Shown piece by piece: positions 29,082 to 38,286 of a DNA stretch of 64,000 bases. The stretch is from an uncultured Pelagibacteraceae bacterium (GTDB taxonomy: Bacteria; Pseudomonadota; Alphaproteobacteria; Pelagibacterales; Pelagibacteraceae). Within the stretch, counting starts at the first letter, position 1. Each line of letters starts with the position of its first letter. Both the position numbers and the translations under genes were made by a program. The stretch lies in contig CACHWJ010000002.1 of NCBI GenBank assembly GCA_902583635.1, positions 1 to 64,000 on the forward strand, in the 5' to 3' direction. Below the pieces are notes generated by a model that worked only from the letters and a program-made list of their open reading frames with translations, was not told where the DNA came from and did not search any database.

Positions 29082-30698
29082 ATGGCGCGATATATATTTG
29101 TAACGGGCGGCGTGGTCTCTTCATTAGGTAAAGGTTTATCTTCAGCTTCACTTGCGTATCTTTTACAATCAAGAGGTTTTAAAGTTAGGATCAGAAAACT
29201 TGATCCATATCTTAATGTAGATCCTGGAACAATGAGCCCATTTCAACACGGAGAAGTATATGTCACTGATGATGGTGCTGAAACAGATTTAGATCTTGGT
29301 CATTATGAACGATTTTCTGGAGTATCAGCAAAGAAATCAGACAATATCACTACAGGCAAAATTTATAATGATGTTTTAAAAAAAGAACGCAAGGGTGAGT
29401 ATCTTGGAAAAACTGTCCAAGTAATCCCACATATTACAGATCGCATAAAACAATTTATTAAAAACGACTCATCAAAAGAGGACTTTGTAATTTGTGAAAT
29501 TGGAGGGATAGTTGGAGATATAGAAAGTTTGCCATTTGTCGAAGCAATAAGACAATTTGCAAACGACGTTGGTAAGAAAAATGCTTTATTTATTCATTTA
29601 ACATTAGTTCCTTACTTAAGAGCATCAGATGAGATAAAAACAAAACCAACTCAACACTCTGTAAAAGAGTTAAGAAGCATTGGTATTCAGCCAGATATTA
29701 TCATTTGTAGATCTGAAAGACCAATACCATTAGAGCATAGAAAAAAGATTTCTTTATTTTGTAATGTTGATATCAAAAATGTTATAGAAACTGTTGATGT
29801 CAAAACAATTTATGAGGCCCCAATAAGTTTTTTTAGAGAAAAATTAGATGTTCAAGTCTTAAATTATTTTAAATTAAAATCTAAAAAGCCAGTAAATTTA
29901 AATCCATGGAAAAAAATAACTAAAATAATTTTGCAAAATAAAAGAGAAGTAAATATTGCAATTATTGGAAAATATGTTGAGCTTAAAGATGCTTATAAGT
30001 CATTGGATGAAGCATTAACTCATGGTGGAATAGACAATAAAATTAAAGTTAATTTAGTTAGGATTGACTCAGAAAAATTAAAAATTTCTGAAATTAAGAA
30101 AAAACTAAAAAACATCTCTGGAATATTGATACCTGGTGGATTTGGAAAAAGAGGTACTGATGGAAAAATAGCAGCGATAAAACATGCCAGAATTAACAAA
30201 ATTCCTTTCCTTGGAATATGTTATGGAATGCAAATGGCAATTATTGAATTTGCTCGAAATCAACTAAACTTAAAAAATGCCACTTCAAGTGAATTTGATA
30301 AAAAAGGTATTCCAATTATTGGATTAATAAACGAATGGTATAAAGATGGTAAAACTATTAAGGGCACAGATAAAGATCTTGGTGGCACTATGAGACTAGG
30401 GTCTTATGATGCTAAATTACAAAACAACTCAAAGATAAGAAAAATTTATAAGTCAAAATTAATTAAAGAACGACACCGACATAGGTATGAAGTGAATATT
30501 GCTTATAGAGAAAAATTTGAAAAAAAAGGTATGATTTTTTCAGGTTTATCACCTGATAAGCAATTACCAGAAATTATTGAACTAAAAAATCACCCATGGT
30601 TCATTGGGGTACAGTTTCACCCAGAATTTAAATCTAGACCTTTATCTCCTCATCCTTTATTCTCTTCATTTATCAAGGCAGCAAAAAATCATAAATGA
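29082..30698 (+). CDS. pyrG: CTP synthase
   Basis: This 538-residue enzyme makes CTP from UTP with glutamine. The N-terminal synthetase domain shows [17 protein letters not shown] and the C-terminal amidotransferase has the nucleophile in FLGICYGMQ and His/Glu in VQFHPEFKS. Length and motifs are complete. The first codons are locally GC-rich for this genome. Its stop overlaps kdsA by 4 nt. Confidence 0.98.
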   Translation: MARYIFVTGGVVSSLGKGLSSASLAYLLQSRGFKVRIRKLDPYLNVDPGTMSPFQHGEVYVTDDGAETDLDLGHYERFSGVSAKKSDNITTGKIYNDVLKKERKGEYLGKTVQVIPHITDRIKQFIKNDSSKEDFVICEIGGIVGDIESLPFVEAIRQFANDVGKKNALFIHLTLVPYLRASDEIKTKPTQHSVKELRSIGIQPDIIICRSERPIPLEHRKKISLFCNVDIKNVIETVDVKTIYEAPISFFREKLDVQVLNYFKLKSKKPVNLNPWKKITKIILQNKREVNIAIIGKYVELKDAYKSLDEALTHGGIDNKIKVNLVRIDSEKLKISEIKKKLKNISGILIPGGFGKRGTDGKIAAIKHARINKIPFLGICYGMQMAIIEFARNQLNLKNATSSEFDKKGIPIIGLINEWYKDGKTIKGTDKDLGGTMRLGSYDAKLQNNSKIRKIYKSKLIKERHRHRYEVNIAYREKFEKKGMIFSGLSPDKQLPEIIELKNHPWFIGVQFHPEFKSRPLSPHPLFSSFIKAAKNHK

Positions 30699-31519
30699 GT
30701 AGCAAACAAGTAAATTGTGGAAATATAGAAATCTCAAATAATAATAAAATTTGTATTATTGCTGGACCTTGTCAGCTTGAAACCGAACAGCACGCAATGG
30801 ACATGGCTGGCAAAATTCAAGAAATTACTAAAAAATTTGGTCTTGGTTTTATTTACAAAACCTCTTTTGATAAAGCTAATCGAACTAGTCTTAAAGGAGA
30901 AAGAGGAGCAGGACTTGAAGCGTCTTTACCTGTTTTTGATAAAATAAAAAAAGAATTAAATGTTCCAATTTTAACAGACATTCATAATATTAATCAGTGT
31001 TCAGAAGTAGCCGATCATGTTGATGTATTGCAAATTCCTGCTTTCCTATGCAGACAGACAGATCTTTTAATAGCTGCTGCTAAAACAAATAAAATTATTA
31101 ATGTAAAAAAAGGACAGTTCTTAGCACCATGGGATATGGTTAATGTTACTAAAAAAATTTCAGATTCTGGAAATAAAAATATTTTAGTTACTGAGAGAGG
31201 AGCAAGTTTTGGTTACAACACTTTAGTTTCCGATATGAGATCTTTGCCTATTATGGCTAAAAATGGTTATCCAGTGATTTTTGATGCTACCCACTCAGTA
31301 CAACAACCTGGAGGACAAGGTGAGTCATCTGGAGGTCAAAGAGAGTTTGTGGAGCATTTAGCAAGAGCTGCTGTTGCCGTGGGTGTTGCTGGAGTTTTTA
31401 TTGAAACTCATCAAGATCCAGATAATGCACCATCAGATGGTCCTAACATGGTACCATTGGATAAATTGGAAAATTTGTTACATCAACTATCAGATATAGA
31501 TAAATTAATAAAAAAATAG
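30695..31519 (+). CDS. kdsA: 3-deoxy-8-phosphooctulonate synthase (Kdo-8-P synthase)
   Basis: This 274-residue aldolase condenses PEP and arabinose 5-phosphate to Kdo 8-phosphate for the inner LPS core. Motifs [31 protein letters not shown] and [13 protein letters not shown] are conserved. It fits with the lipid A genes elsewhere in the window and lies next to enolase, which supplies PEP. A one-base overlap joins it to eno. Confidence 0.97.
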   Translation: MSSKQVNCGNIEISNNNKICIIAGPCQLETEQHAMDMAGKIQEITKKFGLGFIYKTSFDKANRTSLKGERGAGLEASLPVFDKIKKELNVPILTDIHNINQCSEVADHVDVLQIPAFLCRQTDLLIAAAKTNKIINVKKGQFLAPWDMVNVTKKISDSGNKNILVTERGASFGYNTLVSDMRSLPIMAKNGYPVIFDATHSVQQPGGQGESSGGQREFVEHLARAAVAVGVAGVFIETHQDPDNAPSDGPNMVPLDKLENLLHQLSDIDKLIKK

Positions 31520-32775
31520 TGAATAAAATTTTAAAAGTAAAGGCCCGTCAAGTATTTGACAGTAGAGGAAATCCAACTTTAGAAGCCGAGGTTTATACAA
31601 AAAATAATAGAGCAACTGCTATTTGTCCATCAGGAGCATCAACGGGAACGTATGAAGCGTTTGAGAAGAGAGATAAAAATAATAAACGTTATCTGGGCAA
31701 GAGTGTTTTAAATGCTGTTAACTTGGTTAACACTAAAATTTCAAATAAATTAAAGGGCCAAAGTGTTCACAATCAAGAACGGATTGATACTCTATTAATA
31801 AACTTAGATGGGACAAGACAAAAAACCAATCTAGGTGCAAATGCAATGCTTGCAGTTTCAATGGCTGTTAAAAAACTATCAGCTAAAGTAAAAAAATTAC
31901 CTTTGTACAAAACCTTTTTTTTAAGGAAAAACTTCCAATTACCTTATCCTTTAATGAATATTATTAATGGCGGAGCTCACGCTAACAATGGTCTTAGAAT
32001 TCAAGAATTTATGATCAGACCTGATCGAGCTAAGAGTTTTTCTGAGGCGATGAGAATATGCTTCATAGTAATTAAAAATTTATCAAAATTAATAAAAGCT
32101 AAAGGACTATCTACTTCTGTTGGAGATGAGGGTGGCTTCGCACCCATGATAAGTAGCAACAACCAAGCTCTTGATTTAGTTGTTAAAGCTATAAAAAAAT
32201 CAGGTTTTGTTAATGGTAAAGATATTTCAATTTGTTTAGATGTAGCTGCAAATGAATTGTTTAAAAAAAATAAATATTCGATTCATTCTAGAAATTACAT
32301 ATCTGTTGAAAAATCTATCAAAGAGTATCAAAAAATTATTAAAAAATATAAAATTAAATCCATTGAAGATCCTTTTGCTGAGAATGATTGGCTCGCATGG
32401 AATAAATTGATGAGATCAATTAATAAAGTTCAAATAGTGGGGGATGATCTTTATGTGACAAACTTAGAACGACTGAAAAAAGGTTTTTTAAATATTTCCT
32501 CAAATTCAATTTTGATTAAATTAAATCAAATTGGAACTGTTTCTGAAACACTAGATGTGATCAAATTTGCCCAAACTATTGGTTATAAAACTATAATATC
32601 TCACCGATCTGGTGATAGTGAAGATACTTTTATTGCAGATCTTGCAGTTGGAACCAACTCAAATCAAATTAAAACAGGATCATTAGCAAGATCTGAAAGA
32701 GTAGCTAAATATAATCAATTAATTCGTATTGAAGAAGAACTTGGAAAAAAAGTGAGAATGAATAAAATCAACTAA
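31519..32775 (+). CDS. eno: Enolase
   Basis: This 418-residue glycolytic enzyme converts 2-phosphoglycerate to PEP and often belongs to the RNA degradosome. Visible motifs are ARQVFDSRGNPTLE, SGASTGTYEA, INGGAHANNGL, GDEGGFAP, the metal ligands in SIEDPFAENDW and VGDDL, and SHRSGDSEDTFIADLAV. It starts with GTG overlapping the kdsA stop, and its own stop overlaps the FtsB-like gene by one base. Confidence 0.98.
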   Translation: MNKILKVKARQVFDSRGNPTLEAEVYTKNNRATAICPSGASTGTYEAFEKRDKNNKRYLGKSVLNAVNLVNTKISNKLKGQSVHNQERIDTLLINLDGTRQKTNLGANAMLAVSMAVKKLSAKVKKLPLYKTFFLRKNFQLPYPLMNIINGGAHANNGLRIQEFMIRPDRAKSFSEAMRICFIVIKNLSKLIKAKGLSTSVGDEGGFAPMISSNNQALDLVVKAIKKSGFVNGKDISICLDVAANELFKKNKYSIHSRNYISVEKSIKEYQKIIKKYKIKSIEDPFAENDWLAWNKLMRSINKVQIVGDDLYVTNLERLKKGFLNISSNSILIKLNQIGTVSETLDVIKFAQTIGYKTIISHRSGDSEDTFIADLAVGTNSNQIKTGSLARSERVAKYNQLIRIEEELGKKVRMNKIN

Positions 32776-33083
32776 TGTTGAGGTTAATAAAAAGAAATTA
32801 TTTTTTATTAATATCATTTTTTTTGATTCTTTATTTTGGTTTTAATCTTGTTTCTGGGGAAAGAGGTCTTTTTTCTTATATTGAGAAAAAAGAGCTTTTA
32901 TCCAACTTGAAAAATGAGGAATTAACCTTAATTAACAAAATAGAGGATATGGATCATAAAAATTCACTATTAAGTACTAATTTAGACTTAGACTATATTG
33001 AGACTTTAATTAGAGAACGATTTCTATTTGGCAAAGAAGGAGAGACGATTTATATAATTAAAAATGATGAAAACAAAAATTAG
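32775..33083 (+). CDS. ftsB: Septum formation initiator FtsB/DivIC family
   Basis: This 102-residue protein has an N-terminal transmembrane helix (about 10-27) and a periplasmic coiled coil (about 35-65), ending with [21 protein letters not shown]. The last stretch resembles the family's ...IEexAReeLgmvkpGE. The family links FtsL and FtsQ in the divisome. It follows eno, as FtsB does in many proteobacteria, and its 3' end overlaps lipA by 20 nt. Divergent sequence, so architecture and context carry much of the weight. Confidence 0.82.
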   Translation: MLRLIKRNYFLLISFFLILYFGFNLVSGERGLFSYIEKKELLSNLKNEELTLINKIEDMDHKNSLLSTNLDLDYIETLIRERFLFGKEGETIYIIKNDENKN

Positions 33084-33993
33084 ACATCCTGAAAAAGTAA
33101 ATAAGCCTGTTAATCCAATCAAAAAAAAACCTGATTGGATCAGATCCAAACTATCCAACAGTAAAGAATTTTTTTTAACAAAAACAATTGTTAACCAAAA
33201 TAATCTAGTCACTGTTTGTCAGGAGGCTAATTGTCCTAATATTACTGAATGTTGGAGTAAAAGACATGCAACATTTATGATCATGGGTGACACTTGTACA
33301 AGAGCTTGTGCATTTTGTGATGTAAAAACGGGTAAGCCAGAAAAATTGGATCCATTTGAACCCTACAAAATTTCAAAAGCTGTAAGTAAATTAGATTTAA
33401 AACATGTCGTCATCACATCAGTTGATAGAGATGATTTAGATGATGGTGGGTCAAATCATTTTTATGAAGTAATAAATGCAACTCGTAAAAAAAATCCTAA
33501 AACTTCGATAGAAGTTTTAACACCAGATTTCTTAAGAAAAGGGGACGCTTATAAAAAAATTTTGGAGGCAGATTTAGATGTGTTTAATCACAACATTGAA
33601 ACAGTACCACGTCTTTATTTAAAAGTTCGACCAGGTGCGAGATATTTTGGATCTTTAGAACTTTTAAAAAATGTTAAGAAAATTAATAAAAAAGTTTTTA
33701 CTAAATCTGGTTTAATGGTTGGACTTGGTGAAGATAAAGATGAATTAATTCAAGTTATGGATGACTTAAGATCTGCTGATGTAGATTTTATTACTATAGG
33801 TCAATATTTACAACCTTCTCCAAAACATCATCCATTAAGCAGATATTATCACCCAGATGAATTTAAAGAGTTAGAAAATATTGCAAAATCAAAAGGATTT
33901 TTACTAGTGTCATCATCACCACTTACAAGATCGTCTTATCATGCAGACGAAGATTTTGCTAAACTCCAACAAAATAGATTAAAAAATAATTAA
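33064..33993 (+). CDS. lipA: Lipoyl synthase
   Basis: This 309-residue radical SAM enzyme inserts two sulfurs into octanoyl-lipoyl domains. The auxiliary cluster cysteines are in [13 protein letters not shown], the radical SAM CxxxCxxC is in [12 protein letters not shown], and the C-terminal RSSYHADE serine ligand region is intact. Two adjacent ATGs (33064 and 33067) are possible starts. In many alphaproteobacteria pdhA-pdhB-pdhC-lpd separates eno/ftsB from lipA; here ftsB and lipA overlap. Confidence 0.97.
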   Translation: MMKTKIRHPEKVNKPVNPIKKKPDWIRSKLSNSKEFFLTKTIVNQNNLVTVCQEANCPNITECWSKRHATFMIMGDTCTRACAFCDVKTGKPEKLDPFEPYKISKAVSKLDLKHVVITSVDRDDLDDGGSNHFYEVINATRKKNPKTSIEVLTPDFLRKGDAYKKILEADLDVFNHNIETVPRLYLKVRPGARYFGSLELLKNVKKINKKVFTKSGLMVGLGEDKDELIQVMDDLRSADVDFITIGQYLQPSPKHHPLSRYYHPDEFKELENIAKSKGFLLVSSSPLTRSSYHADEDFAKLQQNRLKNN

Positions 33994-34430
33994 TGCCTAA
34001 AGCCTCAGTAACAAGGCACATAGAAAGAGAAAAACAAAAGTTAATAGATTTTGTTTTGGATATTGAAAAATACCCAGAATTTATTCCTTTTTGTATTGAC
34101 TCTAAAGTTTATGAGCGTGAGGATAAAAAAGATGAGATAGCAATCATTGCAGATCTAACTATCGGTAGAAAACCTTTTGTAGATACTTATAAAAGTGACG
34201 TACGTTATGATAAAAAAAACGACTCAATACATGTTACTAATATCGGTGGTCCCTTGAAACATCTACAAAATAACTGGAAATTTACTCAAAAAGAAAATTA
34301 TACTGAGGTTCAATTTGATGTTGATTTTGAAATTAAAAATAAGTTTTTAAATTTAATTATGGAAAAATCTTTCCAATTTGGTCTAAATAAAATAGCAGAT
34401 GCTTTTCAAAAAAAAGCTGAAAATCTCTAG
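33993..34430 (+). CDS. RatA/Coq10-like SRPBCC family protein
   Basis: This 145-residue START/SRPBCC-fold protein matches the RatA/COQ10 family. Supporting stretches are FVLDIEKYPEFIPFC near the N-terminus and NNWKFTQKENYTEVQFDVDFEIKN-like strands further on. Family members bind ubiquinone or related lipids (COQ10), while E. coli RatA is said to inhibit ribosome association. The neighbour lipA is the usual alphaproteobacterial partner. Its 3' end overlaps the convergent pncC by 4 nt. The exact role is not shown by the sequence. Confidence 0.88.
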   Translation: MPKASVTRHIEREKQKLIDFVLDIEKYPEFIPFCIDSKVYEREDKKDEIAIIADLTIGRKPFVDTYKSDVRYDKKNDSIHVTNIGGPLKHLQNNWKFTQKENYTEVQFDVDFEIKNKFLNLIMEKSFQFGLNKIADAFQKKAENL

Positions 34431-34891
34431 ATCAAAGAATTCACAATATCTAAAGATCTTTTGACGGTAGCTTTTTGTATACTAAATCTGTTTTTGTTTT
34501 TAAATATATTTTTAGTAATTAATATTTTATTACTTTTTTTTACTCCAATATAAACTAATCCAACTGGTTTAAGTTTTGTTCCCCCATTAGGTCCTGCAAT
34601 TCCTGTAATAGAGATGTTAATTTTACTTTTAGAAATCTTAGCTAGGTTTTTAACCATTGCCTCACAAGTTTCTGGGCTTACTGCACCATATTTATAAATA
34701 ATTTTTTTGTTAACTTTTAATATATTGATTTTTGCTTTGTTAGAATAAGTGATGAATCCAATTTGAAAGTATTTAGATGCATTGGACAATCTTGTGAAGT
34801 TACTAGCTAAAAGACCTCCTGTACAAGACTCAGCAACAGAAATAGTCAATTTCTTATGAATTAGTTTTTTATGCAGACGTTTAATGTTCAT
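34427..34891 (-). CDS. pncC: CinA C-terminal domain / nicotinamide-nucleotide amidase
   Basis: This 154-residue stand-alone CinA-C domain deamidates NMN in pyridine nucleotide recycling. The signature SVAESCTGGLLAS is at about residue 18, followed by YSNKAKINIL, GAVSPETCEAM and SITGIAGPNGGT. I start at the ATG at 34891, which overlaps the pgpA stop by one base, and not at the TTG one codon earlier. It is the last gene of the minus-strand set ispDF-pgpA-pncC. Confidence 0.93.
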   Translation of the reverse strand: MNIKRLHKKLIHKKLTISVAESCTGGLLASNFTRLSNASKYFQIGFITYSNKAKINILKVNKKIIYKYGAVSPETCEAMVKNLAKISKSKINISITGIAGPNGGTKLKPVGLVYIGVKKSNKILITKNIFKNKNRFSIQKATVKRSLDIVNSLI

Positions 34892-35382
34892 CAAAATTTA
34901 AGACTTATGAAATAAATTACCAACATCGTATAAAATCCAGCCATTATATCATCCATAATGATTCCAAAGTAATTTTTAAAATTTTTATCAAAATAACTTA
35001 CTGGAAATGGCTTAAAGATGTCAAAAAATCTAAAAACAAAGAAAGAAATAATATAATAAATTTCTATTTGCATAGATATTTGATTAGTTTGGTTCAAATG
35101 TAGGAGTAAAATTAACGGCATAGATTGACCCAAAACTTCATCAATTACTATTTGTCTTGGATCTTTATTTACAAATTCACTCTCACTATCTTTCACCGCA
35201 TAAAATGAGTAAAAAAATATAATAATAAAGAAGATAATTGAAAATCTTAAATCAGTGTATCCAAGATATTCATAAGCAATATAAATAAAAATTGTTGTTA
35301 CCAAAGACGCCACAGTGCCAGGCATTTTGGTTAGATATCCGTACCCAAAGAAAGTAGATATTAAAATGTTAATTTTTTTCAT
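34891..35382 (-). CDS. pgpA: Phosphatidylglycerophosphatase A
   Basis: This roughly 163-residue membrane enzyme dephosphorylates phosphatidylglycerol phosphate, the last step to PG. The N-terminus FGYGYLTKMPGTVAS and the metal-binding DPRQIVIDEVLGQ and FRFFDIFKPFP motifs are characteristic, and the C-terminal DDIMAG is present. I choose the ATG at 35382 because it forms an ATGA overlap with the ispDF stop; the ORF track's longer form runs nine codons into ispDF. Several hydrophobic helices are visible. Confidence 0.93.
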   Translation of the reverse strand: MKKINILISTFFGYGYLTKMPGTVASLVTTIFIYIAYEYLGYTDLRFSIIFFIIIFFYSFYAVKDSESEFVNKDPRQIVIDEVLGQSMPLILLLHLNQTNQISMQIEIYYIISFFVFRFFDIFKPFPVSYFDKNFKNYFGIIMDDIMAGFYTMLVIYFISLKF

Positions 35383-36479
35383 TGAGAAATTGAGCAAATT
35401 ACCTCGCAAGCAATTGCTTTTTCCTTTCCTATTAATCCTAATTTTTCAACAGTTTTGCCTTTTAAATTTATTAATGAAGTATCAATGTTTAATAATTTAG
35501 ATAAGGATTTAATTATTTTATCCCTGTATTTTGAGACTTTGGGTTGTTCACATATTAAATTTATATCAAGATTATTAATGTAGAATTCATTTTTATTGAT
35601 CATTTCAATTACTGTATTTAACATTTTAGGAGATCTTATATTTTTAAATTTTTTTTTATTATCTGGAAATAATGTTCCTATATCTTTTTTTCTCATTGCC
35701 CCTAATAGAGCATCAATAATGGAATGAATTATAACATCTCCATCTGAATGACCTTTTAACCCTGAATGGAACGGGATTTTTAAACCAGCTAAATATAATT
35801 TTTTACCTTTGACTAATCGATGAATATCAAAACCTATTCCAACAAATGTTTTATTAATTTTGATGTCTTCTAAATAAGTAATTTTACTATTTAAATTTTC
35901 ACCTTTAACAAATTTAATTTTGAAATTATTCTCTATAAATAATGTTGCCTCATCCTGAATTTTAGCCTTTTGTTTTAATGCTAGACTATAAAGATTATTA
36001 AATTTGAAAGCTTGTGGGGTTTGAGTCGAAAAAGAATTTTCACGTTTTAAATTAAATAATTTTTTTTTTACTCTGTACTTAATAGAGTCATTTGTATTTA
36101 TTATCGGAATAACAGCCTTATTTTTGCTAAGGGATCTAACTAAATTTTTTAAAAGTTTTATGGAAAAATTTGGTCTTGCAGCATCATGGATCAAGACATT
36201 TGATGGTTTAAATTTTTTAATGTAATTAAGTCCTATTAGAGTGGAGTCTGATCTTTCTTTGCCTCCCTTCAAAATAATTACATTTTCTGGAAATTTTTTA
36301 TTGATTTGTTTTTTATTATTAACAACTAATATTATTTTTTTAAATAATTTAGATCCTAAGGCTTTTTCAATTGAGTGTTCAAAAAGAGGCTTATTTTTAT
36401 AGATAATATATTGCTTAAGTTTACTTGAATTAAATCTTTTGCTTTGTCCTGATGCTAGTATTATAAAATAGTTATTCAT
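35379..36479 (-). CDS. ispDF: Bifunctional MEP cytidylyltransferase / MECDP synthase
   Basis: This 366-residue fusion carries out two non-consecutive MEP-pathway steps. The IspD half (1 to about 205) has LASGQSKRF and VLIHDAARPNFS; the IspF half (about 210-366) starts VGIGFDIHRLVKG and contains GHSDGDVIIHSIIDALLGA. Such fusions are common in alphaproteobacteria. Together with dxr at 12429 this covers much of isoprenoid precursor synthesis. Its start is only 24 nt from the divergent ntrY-like gene. Confidence 0.96.
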   Translation of the reverse strand: MNNYFIILASGQSKRFNSSKLKQYIIYKNKPLFEHSIEKALGSKLFKKIILVVNNKKQINKKFPENVIILKGGKERSDSTLIGLNYIKKFKPSNVLIHDAARPNFSIKLLKNLVRSLSKNKAVIPIINTNDSIKYRVKKKLFNLKRENSFSTQTPQAFKFNNLYSLALKQKAKIQDEATLFIENNFKIKFVKGENLNSKITYLEDIKINKTFVGIGFDIHRLVKGKKLYLAGLKIPFHSGLKGHSDGDVIIHSIIDALLGAMRKKDIGTLFPDNKKKFKNIRSPKMLNTVIEMINKNEFYINNLDINLICEQPKVSKYRDKIIKSLSKLLNIDTSLINLKGKTVEKLGLIGKEKAIACEVICSISQ

Positions 36480-36503
36480 TTATAGTGGTGATTTTTTACT
36501 CAA

Positions 36504-38285
36504 ATGTCAGAATTTATTAAAAAAAACATATATCTAATAATATTATTTATTATCACATTATCGATAGGTTTTTTAACCTTTTTAACTTTCATCGATAAAG
36601 GCTTTATTGAATTAAATGATCAGAATTTACAGTATTTATTAATACTTAATATCATTTTATTAGTTTCTCTTTTCTTATTTATTTTTTCAGAAATTCAAAA
36701 AGCAATTAAAAATGATATTGATAAAGATGGTTTGAAATCAAACAAAAAGTATATTACGTATTTTGCTTTATTCACGTTAATACCATCTGTTTTAATCTCT
36801 ATTTTTTCGTTATTTTTATTTTCATTTGCACTTGAAAAATATTTTGACAAAAAAGTCACAACTGTAGTTAATAATTCTTATGAACTAGCGAGAAGTTATG
36901 TTGAGGAAATAAGAAATAAAATTCAATCAGATATCGTCTTAATCGCGTTTGATACTAATAAGAGCAAAAATTTTTTAAATGATAATATTAACGAGTATAA
37001 GCGTTTTTTAAATACACAAAAATTAATAAGAGATGTGGACGAAATTCATATAATTGATGTAAATAAAAAGCTTTTATTTACTACAATTAATAATAGTCAG
37101 TTTTTCGTTCCTCCAGTTGATAGAGCTCTTAATCTAGTTTTAGACGATGATAGACCTTTAAAAATTATTAATGCCCCAGAAAATATTTCTGCAGCAATAA
37201 TGCGACTTCAAAATTTCGATGACAGATTTCTTTATGTTGTAAAATATTTAGATAAAGAAATCTCTAGATATTTAACCGAGTCAGAGGAAGCAATTAATTT
37301 TTATTATACTGTTGAGGAAAAAAGTAGTGGGATAAAAATATCTTTTGCAATTATTTATATTGTAGTTGTGAGTGTTTTATTGTTTGTATCTATATCAATA
37401 GCCATTAGATTTTCATCAAGATTTTTTAGATCTATTAATAATTTAATTTATGCCTCAACTTCAATTGGAGAAGGAAACTTTGATGCAAAAGTTCCAGAAG
37501 TAACAACTGACAAAGATCTTGAGAATTTAAATAAAAATTTTAATTTAATGATTGACAGACTAAAAACTCAACAGGAAAAACTTATTATTAATGAAAGACA
37601 TGAAGCATGGGGTAGCTTAGCAAGAAAATTAGCTCATGAAATAAGAAATCCTCTTACTCCAATTCAATTAACCATTGATAGATTAAGAGAAAAATATTCT
37701 GATTTGTTAAAAGAAAAAGATTCAGAAAAATTTAAAGATAATTTAAAAATAATTAATAATCAGATTAAACAAATTGGAAACCTAGTTAATAAATTTTCTG
37801 ATTTTGCAAGAATGCCAAAACCAACATTGAGAGAAAACAATATTGTTATTTTACTTAAAGAAAATATTAAATTATTAAAGGAATTAGACCATTCTATTGA
37901 GATCACCTTAAACTGTAATTCAGAAAAAATAATTTTAAATAGTGATAAAGAGCAGATAAGTAGAGTATTTTTAAATTTAATTAAAAATTCAATTGAAAGT
38001 ATTCAGCAAAAAGCTGAAAATGATAGTAATTTCAGTAAAAAAATTAGCATTGAACTTTTTGAGAATGATCTCCACATAAACCTAATTATAATCGATAATG
38101 GGATTGGATTTGGAAAATTTTTTAAAAATATTAAGGATATTTTAACCCCTTACTTTACAACCAAAAAAGATGGTACTGGTTTAGGATTGTCAATAGTAAA
38201 TAAAATTATAAATGATCACAATGGTAAAATTGAATTTATCCCAAGAGATAGTGGTGCCGAAATTAAAATTAATTTTCTAAAATAA
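36504..38285 (+). CDS. ntrY: NtrY-like sensor histidine kinase, PAS domain absent
   Basis: This 593-residue membrane kinase has helices at about 8-29, 43-62, 85-109 and 280-300. A periplasmic sensor segment (about 115-278) precedes HAMP, HisKA with H378 in ARKLAHEIRNPLTPIQ, and HATPase with GTGLGLSIV. The LTPIQ after the H-box and the four-helix N-terminus match NtrY. The usual PAS domain between HAMP and HisKA is missing, since HAMP runs straight into the dimerisation helix, making the protein shorter than the roughly 750-residue relatives. It abuts the NtrX-like regulator; potassium uptake genes follow. Confidence 0.88.
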   Translation: MSEFIKKNIYLIILFIITLSIGFLTFLTFIDKGFIELNDQNLQYLLILNIILLVSLFLFIFSEIQKAIKNDIDKDGLKSNKKYITYFALFTLIPSVLISIFSLFLFSFALEKYFDKKVTTVVNNSYELARSYVEEIRNKIQSDIVLIAFDTNKSKNFLNDNINEYKRFLNTQKLIRDVDEIHIIDVNKKLLFTTINNSQFFVPPVDRALNLVLDDDRPLKIINAPENISAAIMRLQNFDDRFLYVVKYLDKEISRYLTESEEAINFYYTVEEKSSGIKISFAIIYIVVVSVLLFVSISIAIRFSSRFFRSINNLIYASTSIGEGNFDAKVPEVTTDKDLENLNKNFNLMIDRLKTQQEKLIINERHEAWGSLARKLAHEIRNPLTPIQLTIDRLREKYSDLLKEKDSEKFKDNLKIINNQIKQIGNLVNKFSDFARMPKPTLRENNIVILLKENIKLLKELDHSIEITLNCNSEKIILNSDKEQISRVFLNLIKNSIESIQQKAENDSNFSKKISIELFENDLHINLIIIDNGIGFGKFFKNIKDILTPYFTTKKDGTGLGLSIVNKIINDHNGKIEFIPRDSGAEIKINFLK

Positions 38286-38286
38286 C

